Positions 1 through 5,332 of a stretch of DNA of 6,107 nt are shown one piece after another. Position 1 is the first letter of the stretch. Every line of letters begins with the position of its first letter. The stretch lies in contig JAZSDU010000003.1 in assembly GCA_045531335.1 (NCBI GenBank), positions 1 to 6,107 of the forward strand, written 5' to 3'. The DNA is from CAG-452 sp045531335. Its GTDB lineage: Bacteria; Bacillota; Clostridia; TANB77; CAG-508. Position numbers and translations under genes: made by a program. Below the pieces are notes generated by a model, which saw only the letters and a program-made list of their open reading frames with translations, was not told the origin of the DNA and searched no databases.

Positions 1-16
1 GGGTCTGTCCCCTTTA
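1..16. repeat. Possible edge of a dispersed GGGGACAGACCC repeat
   Basis: The window opens with GGGTCTGTCCCCTTTA, whose reverse complement contains GGGGACAGACCC. I recall short repeats with this core from intergenic regions of many bacterial genomes. Only one arm is inside the window, so neither its extent nor its palindromic nature can be seen. It is much more GC-rich than the surrounding sequence. Confidence 0.3.
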
Positions 17-37
17 GTCTACTTTTTTATTTATAAA

Positions 38-427
38 TTAAAATTTAAACCCATGAGGCAATAAATCTTCCATTGAATACTCTTGTATTTTATCATTTTC
101 AGAAAGTGCATATATTCTAAATTTTTCGTCTACAAATTCACTCATAAATTGTCTGCAATAGCCACAAGGTAAACAATCATCTAATTTATCAGATGAACCA
201 CCACAGACTACAATATGTTCAAAACTTCTTTCTCCTTCAGAAATAGCTTTTACAAAAGCAACTCTTTCAGCGCAAATTCCTTGAATACCATGATTTTCAA
301 CATTACATCCTGAATATATTTTTCCTGAAGAAGCCTTTAATGCACATCCTACATAATAATTTCCATATGGGGAATGTGAATTTTTTCTAGCATTTTTAGC
401 AATTTCAATTTCTTTAGATAAGTCCAT
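38..427 (-). CDS. cdd: Cytidine deaminase
   Basis: This 129-residue protein is probably the small homotetrameric, zinc-dependent cytidine deaminase, which converts cytidine and deoxycytidine to the uridine forms in cytosolic pyrimidine salvage. The N-terminal SPYGNYYVGCAL segment (residues 19-30) and the CNVEN motif (41-45) match the substrate-binding part of the family. The zinc and catalytic motif C-A-E is at 52-54, with Glu54 as the expected proton shuttle, and the second motif P-C-G-Y-C at 87-91 supplies the other two zinc cysteines. The length is close to the usual ~130 residues. The start is supported by AGAGGTG about 5 bases upstream and by a candidate promoter. It reads in a single frame and contains no CGG codon. 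It is transcribed away from the murA cluster, in the same direction as the cysteine-rich gene upstream of it. Confidence 0.93.
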   Translation of the reverse strand: MDLSKEIEIAKNARKNSHSPYGNYYVGCALKASSGKIYSGCNVENHGIQGICAERVAFVKAISEGERSFEHIVVCGGSSDKLDDCLPCGYCRQFMSEFVDEKFRIYALSENDKIQEYSMEDLLPHGFKF

Positions 428-448
428 AAAAACACCTCTTTCATACGC

Positions 449-478
449 ATTATATAATTAAACAACAATATAAGTCAA
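449..478 (-). promoter_or_regulatory. Candidate sigma-70/SigA promoter for cdd
   Basis: Read on the minus strand there is a TTGACT -35 box (473-478), an 18-base spacer and a perfect TATAAT -10 box (449-454). The expected transcript start lies about 15 bases upstream of the cdd start codon, just before its ribosome binding site. This implies that cdd can be transcribed independently of the cysteine-rich gene. Confidence 0.65.
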
Positions 479-486
479 TACAAGTT

Positions 487-522
487 AAATATATGCAAAA
501 TGAAAAAGTGTTGCATATATTT
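487..522. repeat. 12-bp perfect inverted repeat between the cysteine-rich gene and cdd
   Basis: AAATATATGCAA (487-498) and its exact reverse complement (511-522) flank a 12-base loop. The stem is AT-rich and lacks a clean trailing T-run on the minus strand, so it is a weak candidate terminator for the cysteine-rich gene or an operator upstream of the cdd promoter. A competing 6-bp pairing, TGTTGC (509-514) with GCAACA (534-539), shares part of the same sequence, so the two hairpins would exclude each other. Confidence 0.5.
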
Positions 523-558
523 TCACATATTTAGCAACATTTTAATTTGGTAATTTGG

Positions 559-711
559 CTAATTACTATCTGACTGGTCATTTTCTGAATTGTCAGTGCA
601 AGTCGGGCATGGAGAACCATGCGGACATTCAGCCCGTTCTTCACAAATACCACAACAAGTAGGTTTTGTGCATTCCTTAGGTTTTCCACAATTATTACCT
701 TTACAAGCCAT
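559..711 (-). CDS. Small cysteine-rich protein, putative metal-binding
   Basis: This ORF encodes 50 residues beginning MACKGNNCGKPKEC and ending in an acidic/polar tail (DNSENDQSDSN). Nine cysteines (positions 3, 8, 14, 19, 20, 23, 29, 35, 38) make up nearly a fifth of the protein. They occur in pairs such as CCGIC and CPTC that suit zinc or other thiophilic metal binding. There is no signal peptide or membrane segment, so it is probably cytosolic. GGGGAAAGG lies immediately upstream of the ATG at 711, a plausible if close ribosome binding site. I do not recognise a named family; a metallothionein-like or zinc-ribbon-like role is inference only. Codon 26 is an in-frame CGG followed by G. Reading it as an ordinary arginine triplet preserves the cysteine pattern downstream, unlike the CGG-A sites in the plus-strand genes. 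Confidence 0.7.
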   Translation of the reverse strand: MACKGNNCGKPKECTKPTCCGICEERAECPHGSPCPTCTDNSENDQSDSN

Positions 712-763
712 TTCCTTTCCCCCTTTAAAAATTATTTATTTAAATAAATAGTAAAGGAGAGAA

Positions 764-812
764 TCCTTAACTACTTATTTATACCATAGTTAAGGAAAAA
801 TAATTAACTATG
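764..812. repeat. Overlapping inverted repeats in the divergent intergenic region
   Basis: TCCTTAACTA (764-773) pairs perfectly with TAGTTAAGGA (787-796) across a 13-base loop. The 9-base segment CATAGTTAA (785-793) also pairs perfectly with TTAACTATG (804-812). TTAACTA therefore occurs twice in direct orientation around one inverted copy, and the middle segment can pair with only one partner at a time. The element lies between the start of the cysteine-rich gene (711) and the candidate murA promoter (868). It could be a regulator-binding site, a bidirectional terminator or a leader switch for the cysteine-rich gene; the sequence alone does not decide. Confidence 0.55.
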
Positions 813-867
813 TAACTAGTATATCATATTTTTCATAAAAAGTATACATATAAATATTTTTTATGCA

Positions 868-897
868 TTCACCATTTCTGTAAACCCCTCATAGAAT
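868..897 (+). promoter_or_regulatory. Candidate promoter for the murA operon
   Basis: A TTCACC -35-like hexamer (868-873), an 18-base spacer and a TAGAAT -10 box (892-897, one mismatch to TATAAT) would start transcription near 904, about 33 bases before the murA start codon. The -35 box is weak (4 of 6 matches). I see no better promoter between the genes. Confidence 0.45.
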
Positions 898-936
898 ATA
901 CAAAAAAGCTATGAATTCAGAAAGGATGAAAGGGAA

Positions 937-2186
937 ATGTCAAGTTACATAATAGAAGGTGGAAATAGATTAGAAGGAGAAGTGGATATATCAGGTTCAA
1001 AAAATGCTTCTCTTCCAATAATAGCTGCAAGCATTTTAAATGGAGGTATTAGTAAACTGTACAATGTACCCAATATTCATGATACTCAAATAACTTTGAA
1101 AATATTAAAGATTTTAGGTTGCAAAGTAGATAAGAAGAATGGTAAAATAATAATAGATTCTAGCAAAATGGATAACCATGAAATTCCAGAAGATTTGATG
1201 AGACAAATGAGATCTTCTGTAGTCCTTGCAGGAGCTATTGTTGCTAGGTTTAAGAATGCAATATTTACATATCCCCGGAGGATGTGACATTGGTTCAAGA
1301 CCAATAGATTTGCACTTAAAAGCATTAAGAAAATTAGGAATAAATATAGATGAAACAGCAGGATATATAAAATGTAAATGTGATAAAATTGTAGGTGCAG
1401 AAATACATTTAGACTTTCCATCTGTTGGAGCAACAGAAAATGTTATTCTAGCATCAGTTTTTGCTGAGCGGAGAAACAATTTTAACAAATGCTGCAATGG
1501 AGCCAGAGATAAAAGACTTACAGAATTTCTTAAATAAAATGGGCGCAAAAGTAGAAGGCGCAGGTACAAATGTTATTAGGATAACAGGAGTAAAAAAATT
1601 AAAAGATGTAAGTTATAATATAATGCCAGATAGAATAGAAGCAGGAACATTTCTTTGTGCAGCAGGAATAACAGCAGGTAAATTAAAATTAAACAATGTT
1701 GTACCTGAACACATTGGACCAATAATTAATAAATTGGAGGAATGTGGCTGTAGATTTGAGATTTATAAAAACAATGTAGTGATAGATGCACCAAAAAAAA
1801 TGAAATCAATAGATATAAAGACTATGCCTTATCCAGGGTTCCCAACAGATATGCAATCAGTATTCACAGCAATGCTTTGCACAAGCAAAGGAACATCAGT
1901 AGTAGTTGAAAATATATTCGAAAACAGATTTAAATTTACAAATGAATTAAAAAGGATGGGGGCAAAAATAAACATAGAAGGCAAAGTTGCTGTTGTAAAA
2001 GGTGTAAGAAAATTAAGTGGTGCTACAGTAGAGGCGACAGATTTAAGAGGTGGTGCTGCTGTTGTAGTAGCAGGACTTGTAGCAAAGGGAAAAACAAGGG
2101 TAAATAATATTGAATATATACTAAGAGGATACGAAAATCTAGACAAAAAGCTAAATAAGATAGGAGCAAATGTAAAAGTAGAATAA
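937..2186 (+). CDS. murA: UDP-N-acetylglucosamine 1-carboxyvinyltransferase, two +1 shifts
   Basis: MurA transfers enolpyruvate from PEP to UDP-GlcNAc, the first committed step of peptidoglycan synthesis in the cytosol. The reading frame breaks twice. Omitting one C at 1276 and one at 1469 gives a continuous 415-residue protein, very close to the usual ~418. Visible family residues are GSKN with Lys22-Asn23, Arg92 in QMRSS, the PGGCDIG loop with catalytic Cys116, the segment EGETILTNAAMEPEI around 177-191, PTDMQ with Asp304, and a C-terminal DLRGG...LRGYE region. The cysteine form suggests fosfomycin sensitivity at the target. Without the first shift, translation stops three codons after the break and before the catalytic cysteine. 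The start at 937 has AAAGG about 11 bases upstream; an ATG at 926 is out of frame and stops quickly. No other degeneration is visible, so I read this as a functional gene rather than a pseudogene. Confidence 0.92.
1276..1279 (+). other. +1 shift site 1 (CGG-A) in murA, at the catalytic loop
   Basis: The zero frame reads TAT CCC CGG AGG ATG TGA. The homologous reading is TAT CCC (C) GGA GGA TGT GAC, giving Y-P-G-G-C-D. Gly114 is therefore encoded by CGGA, two residues before catalytic Cys116. The preceding CCC-C run would also allow tRNA-Pro to slip by one base. GGAGG resembles a Shine-Dalgarno sequence, but it overlaps and follows the shift rather than preceding it. Confidence 0.88.
1469..1472 (+). 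other. +1 shift site 2 (CGG-A) in murA
   Basis: The zero frame reads GCT GAG CGG AGA AAC. The homologous reading is GCT GAG (C) GGA GAA ACA, giving A-E-G-E-T and leading into the conserved TNAAMEPEI stretch. Gly178 is encoded by CGGA. The preceding GAG would re-pair badly on AGC, so simple P-site slippage is not favoured here. Without the shift, the frame runs 23 codons and stops. Confidence 0.88.
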
Positions 2187-2204
2187 TAATTTAGGGAATA
2201 TGTT

Positions 2205-2304
2205 TTAATTAATAATGAAGAATGAAAAATTAATAATAAAAGAAGTTTTTCGTCAGTTGACGAAAAACAACAACAATTATTCACTCTTCACTATTAATTA
2301 TTAA
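2205..2304. repeat. ~100-bp MITE-like palindromic element between murA and ftsQ
   Basis: The left arm (2205-2225, beginning TTAATTAATAATGAAGAATG) and the right arm (2281-2304) are imperfect inverted copies. The centre is a perfect palindrome, GTTTTTCGTCA (2245-2255) facing TGACGAAAAAC (2258-2268) across two bases. The arrangement resembles a small non-autonomous palindromic element. It could also act as a transcription attenuator for murA, although no T-run follows the central hairpin. No target-site duplication is obvious. Confidence 0.6.
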
Positions 2305-2349
2305 CCAATTCTTACAAAGATTTACCATATATATAATGGGAGGATACCT

Positions 2350-3390
2350 ATGAAAAAATCAAAAGGACAAACTATCGATTCATTTTATACAAATAAAAAA
2401 GAAGTAAGTAAAAAATCAAAAACTAAAACTAGAAATACAGCAAAAAATAAAAAAACTAAAGCAAAAAAAACACAAAATGAAGATAATAAAGTAATAAATT
2501 TAGACAATGAAATCATAATTGGGCTAACTCCAAAAAAAGAAAAACCTAAAACAACAAAAAAACGAATCAATAAAAAAAATGTAGGGGCGGGGCCTGTGTC
2601 CTCCCGTAAAACCAATTCAAAAAACAACCAAACTAAGAATACAAAAATTAAAAAAAATAATACAAAAAATAAGAAAAAAAATAAAATTATAAAATGGATA
2701 ATCTTATTATTGTTATTATTAACTGCTATTGGATTCTTTATGATGTCAAGTGTATTTAATATAAAACAAATAATAGTTACAAATAATAGTAAAGTTTCAT
2801 CTGAGGAAATTATTAATTTATCTACACTTACACCTGGAATGAATATGTTTAAAACTACTAACAATGTGATAAGAAATAACTTAAAAGTAAATCCATATAT
2901 TGAAAATGTTAAAGTAAAAAGAAATATTAATGGGACAGTTACACTTGAAGTAGAGGAAAGAAAAGCAACATATATATTAAAATTTGCAAATGCATATGTA
3001 TATATAAATAATCAAGGATACATGTTAGAAATGTCAGAAAATCCTTTAGAACTACCAATGATTACAGGATTTGAGACTCCTGCAGAGCAAATAAATGAAG
3101 GAAACAGATTAGTAGTAGAAGACTTGAAAAAGTTAGAAGATGTTATAAAAATAATGGAAACAGCAAAAAATATTTCAATGGACAAATTAATTACAGCAAT
3201 AGATATAACAGATAGGGCAAACTATAAATTAACAATAGCAAGTGAAGGAAAAACTGTACAATTTGGAGATTGTTCAAACATAAATATAAAATTATTAAAA
3301 GTACAAGCTGTAATGGAAAAAGAAAAAGGTGTAGAAGGAGAAATATATTTTCAAGATTTAGAAAAGACTGTATTTAAAGAAAAAGTATAA
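2350..3390 (+). CDS. ftsQ: Cell division protein FtsQ/DivIB
   Basis: FtsQ/DivIB is a bitopic divisome protein that links FtsL and FtsB (DivIC) to septal peptidoglycan synthesis. The 346-residue product has a long lysine- and asparagine-rich cytoplasmic tail (about 1-113), one transmembrane helix (about 115-137, WIILLLLLLTAIGFF) and an extracytoplasmic POTRA domain that starts near VFNIKQIIVTNN. A beta-domain with VEERKATYIL and YVYINNQGYML motifs follows. The tail is longer than in many homologues. Residues 78-86 (VGAGPVSSR) come from an inserted GTAGGGGCG repeat and interrupt the lysine-rich composition. GGGAGGA lies 5 bases upstream of the ATG. The gene has no in-frame CGG and needs no frameshift. 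It is followed after 14 bases by the first DUF881 gene. The assignment rests on architecture and on the Bacillus-like gene order. Confidence 0.88.
   Translation: MKKSKGQTIDSFYTNKKEVSKKSKTKTRNTAKNKKTKAKKTQNEDNKVINLDNEIIIGLTPKKEKPKTTKKRINKKNVGAGPVSSRKTNSKNNQTKNTKIKKNNTKNKKKNKIIKWIILLLLLLTAIGFFMMSSVFNIKQIIVTNNSKVSSEEIINLSTLTPGMNMFKTTNNVIRNNLKVNPYIENVKVKRNINGTVTLEVEERKATYILKFANAYVYINNQGYMLEMSENPLELPMITGFETPAEQINEGNRLVVEDLKKLEDVIKIMETAKNISMDKLITAIDITDRANYKLTIASEGKTVQFGDCSNINIKLLKVQAVMEKEKGVEGEIYFQDLEKTVFKEKV
2581..2606 (+). repeat. GTAGGGGCG hairpin repeat, copy 1, inside ftsQ
   Basis: GTAGGGGCGGGG followed by CCTGTG and TCCTCCCG forms a GC-rich imperfect hairpin in an otherwise very AT-rich gene. 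It shares the GTAGGGGCG head and the CCCG or TCCG tail with the copies at 4828 and 4874. It is translated in frame as VGAGPVSSR. Confidence 0.75.
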
Positions 3391-3404
3391 AGAGGTGAAA
3401 GAAA

Positions 3405-4131
3405 ATGAGCAAGAAAAAGACAGCGATAGTTTTGCGGAGTTGTATGTATGATATTAGTAATAGCAATTTGTGTACAAATAAATACTATAAAATCATCTAC
3501 ACAAAACGTTGGAACAAATTTAAGAGATAATAGTGGCTTAAGGGACGAATTATTAAGCATACAAGGTAAATATGAATCTTTATATGAAGAATTAGAAGAA
3601 AAAGAAAAAGTTCTAGAAGAGACAAGACAAAATGCTGCAAATAATAATGAGAGTGACTCAAAAAACGAAGAAGAAATAAAAAATAATCAAGCACTTTTAG
3701 GATTAACAGATCTTTCAGGACAAGGTCTTATTATAAGATTAGATGAGAATAGAGAAATAGATACTGAAGAAGTAATAAATATTAATGGTTATTTAGTGCA
3801 TGAAGAGGATTTATTATACATTGTAAATGAGTTGTTTAATTGTGGCGCAGATGCAGTATCAATAAATGATGAAAGGGTTGTAAGTACAACATCAATACTT
3901 TGTGATGGAAATATAATAAGAGTAAATGGAAAAATGATAGGTGTTCCAATTACAATTAAAGCTATAGGTTATCCTGAAAGGCTAGATGGAGCATTAACAA
4001 GACCAGGAGGATACCTAGATGTAATGGCTAATGACGGAGTGGTAGTTACAGTAGAAAGAAGTGAAAACATAAGTATTCCAAAATATGATGGAGTATATGC
4101 TTACGAATATTTGACAAGAGGTGATGTATAG
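3405..4131 (+). CDS. DUF881 membrane protein (YlxW/YlxX-like), one +1 shift
   Basis: This DUF881 protein resembles YlxW/YlxX, which lie between divIB and sbp in Bacillus; their molecular function is not established. Starting at ATG 3405, which has AGAGGTG 7 bases upstream, and omitting one C at 3435 gives 241 residues. These comprise a short basic N-terminus (MSKKKTA), one transmembrane helix (about 7-25), a glutamate-rich coiled coil (about 45-75) and the extracytoplasmic DUF881 domain. Domain landmarks are LTDLSGQGLIIRLDE, a GADAVSINDERVV segment and GGYLDVMANDGVVV near the C-terminus. The next in-frame ATG after the break (3448) would lose most of the basic N-terminus and start inside the helix, without a good ribosome binding site, so the shifted reading is preferred. 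The stop is two bases before the paralogous gene. Confidence 0.87.
3435..3438 (+). other. +1 shift site 3 (CGG-A) in the first DUF881 gene
   Basis: The zero frame reads ATA GTT TTG CGG AGT TGT; the restored frame is ATA GTT TTG (C) GGA GTT GTA, giving I-V-L-G-V-V at the start of the transmembrane helix. This is codon 11, so the shift would be needed almost at once. The preceding TTG re-pairs poorly with TGC. Confidence 0.82.
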
Positions 4132-4133
4132 CG

Positions 4134-4823
4134 ATGAAAAGAGGAGAAATAACAATAACTATAACAATAGGTTTAATGTGCTTAATACTAACAACAGTCA
4201 TATTCGTTCAGTTTAAAACAATAAATCAAACAGATATTACATCATTAGAGAATATGAGAGAAGATGAACTTCGTACAGAGATAAGTAACTTTAAACAAAA
4301 AGTAGTGGAAACTGAAGAACAACTAAAAGCAACAAATCAAAAAATTAAAGAATATGAAGAAACAATTAATACAGATAAAAAAGCTTCTGAACTTTTAGCT
4401 AAAGAATTAGAACAACAAAATAATATTTTAGGGAAAAATGATGTAACAGGAAGCGGAATAATTTTAACATTAACAGATACAAGAGCTCAAAAAATAACAT
4501 CAGAAGATTTAAGGCAATTACTAAATCAATTAAGAGCAGATGGTGCAGAAGCAATATCTATAAACGGACAAAGAATTGTATATGATTCATATGTAGTAGA
4601 CTTAGGCGGTACATTTATAAGTGTTAATGGAGAAAGATTAGTTTCTCCATATGAAGTAAAAGTAATAGGAAATCCAACATATTTGGAAAGTGGATTATCT
4701 AAAAAGCAATATGGGTATATAGATACAAAACTAGAAGAAGGAAAAGATGTAGTTCTTGAAAGGGAAGACGAGATTTTAATAAATGCATATACAGGAAATC
4801 TAAACATGGAGTATGCTCAATAA
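4134..4823 (+). CDS. DUF881 membrane protein, second paralogue
   Basis: This 229-residue protein has the same architecture as its upstream neighbour: basic start, transmembrane helix (about 7-26), coiled coil (about 35-95) and a C-terminal DUF881 domain. The two are clearly paralogous: GADAVSINDERVV upstream matches GAEAISINGQRIV here, and both carry a GxIxxL-type strand after a glycine-rich turn. It starts two bases after its neighbour's stop, with AGAGGTGA about 12 bases upstream, which suggests translational coupling. Its role is unknown; the location suggests an envelope or division accessory function. It reads in one frame. It contains out-of-frame CGGA twice (AGC GGA, AAC GGA) and GGC GGT, none of which disturbs the frame, so it serves as an internal control for the shift sites. 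Confidence 0.88.
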   Translation: MKRGEITITITIGLMCLILTTVIFVQFKTINQTDITSLENMREDELRTEISNFKQKVVETEEQLKATNQKIKEYEETINTDKKASELLAKELEQQNNILGKNDVTGSGIILTLTDTRAQKITSEDLRQLLNQLRADGAEAISINGQRIVYDSYVVDLGGTFISVNGERLVSPYEVKVIGNPTYLESGLSKKQYGYIDTKLEEGKDVVLEREDEILINAYTGNLNMEYAQ

Positions 4824-4827
4824 CATC

Positions 4828-4851
4828 GTAGGGGCGCATGATTGCACCCGC
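4828..4851 (+). repeat. GTAGGGGCG hairpin repeat, copy 2
   Basis: GTAGGGGCGCATGATTGCAC plus CCGC forms a hairpin (GGG.GCA with TGC.CCC, one mid-stem mismatch). It starts five bases after the stop of the second DUF881 gene. Confidence 0.75.
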
Positions 4852-4873
4852 AGATAAATCGATTGCAAATGAT

Positions 4874-4897
4874 GTAGGGGCGACCATTGGTCGTCCG
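4874..4897 (+). repeat. GTAGGGGCG hairpin repeat, copy 3
   Basis: GTAGGGGCGACCATTGGTCG plus TCCG forms a hairpin (GGCGACC with GGTCGTCC). It is in direct orientation with copy 2, 22 bases away, in the gap before sbp. The arms differ between copies while the stem is kept. Confidence 0.75.
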
Positions 4898-4938
4898 CTC
4901 TTCGAAGGAATTACTAAAATAAAAAAGGAGGAAATAAC

Positions 4939-5332
4939 ATGATAATATTTGCAATTATAATAGGTTGTGCATTAGGTGCACTAATAGGAATAAATGTTCC
5001 AACAATATCTTACACATATTCTGGATACTTAGCTATAGCAATAGTTGCAGCTTTAGATTCAGTATTTGGTGGAATAACATCAGTGCTTAAAGGAAATTTT
5101 GATTTTAAAGTATTTATAACAGGATTTTTTCGGAAACGCAATTTTATCAATACTTTTAACATGGCTTGGTGTTAAATTAAATGTAGATATTTATTTGGCA
5201 GCAATAGTTGTGTTTGTAGGAAGAATGTTTACAAACTTAGCAATAATTCGTAGATATTATATAGATAAATGGAGCAAAAAAGTAGAAAAAGAGGAAACAA
5301 AAAATGAGGATGAGAAGAAAACCATGGGTTAG
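4939..5332 (+). CDS. sbp: Small basic membrane protein Sbp (DUF1290), one +1 shift
   Basis: Sbp/DUF1290 is a small integral membrane protein encoded after the DUF881 pair and before ftsA in Bacillus; its function is not established. Omitting one C at 5131 gives 130 residues with about three to four hydrophobic segments. The family-like features are VPTISYTYSGYLAIAIVAALDS with FGG (about 20-45), a phenylalanine-rich GFFGNAIL segment (about 62-69), and WLGVKLNVDIYLAAIVVFVGRMFTNLAIIRRYY near the end, split here only for description. A charged cytoplasmic tail follows. AAAGGAGG lies 7 bases upstream of the start. Unshifted translation would stop at 5175 after 78 residues and lose the conserved C-terminal half. 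The shifted frame runs 29 bases into trmB. Confidence 0.85.
5131..5134 (+). other. +1 shift site 4 (CGG-A) in sbp
   Basis: The zero frame reads GGA TTT TTT CGG AAA CGC; the restored frame is GGA TTT TTT (C) GGA AAC GCA, giving G-F-F-G-N-A. Codon 65 is the CGGA site. The preceding TTT could also slip onto TTC and keep phenylalanine pairing. Confidence 0.86.

Noticed and set aside
937..2186. murA as a pseudogene broken by two frameshifts
   Set aside because: Apart from the two identical C insertions before GGA, every active-site motif and the full length are kept, and the same lesion recurs in three neighbouring genes. Decay would give varied indels and stops.
2332..2337. TATAAT upstream of ftsQ as a promoter
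   Set aside because: It would start transcription inside the ribosome binding site, 13 bases from the start codon, and no -35 box stands at the right distance. It is likely chance in AT-rich DNA.
2385..2864. Minus-strand open frame opposite the 5' part of ftsQ
   Set aside because: It is the antisense of the lysine-rich tail and helix (runs of F, L and V), has no ribosome binding site and overlaps a well supported gene. The same applies to the other antisense frames at 1086-1569, 1829-2284, 3351-3694, 4526-4887, 5229-5420 and 5496-5705.
3448..4131. First DUF881 protein starting at ATG 3448 without a frameshift
   Set aside because: This removes the basic N-terminus and part of the membrane helix and has no good ribosome binding site, whereas ATG 3405 has AGAGGTG at ideal spacing and restores the usual topology.
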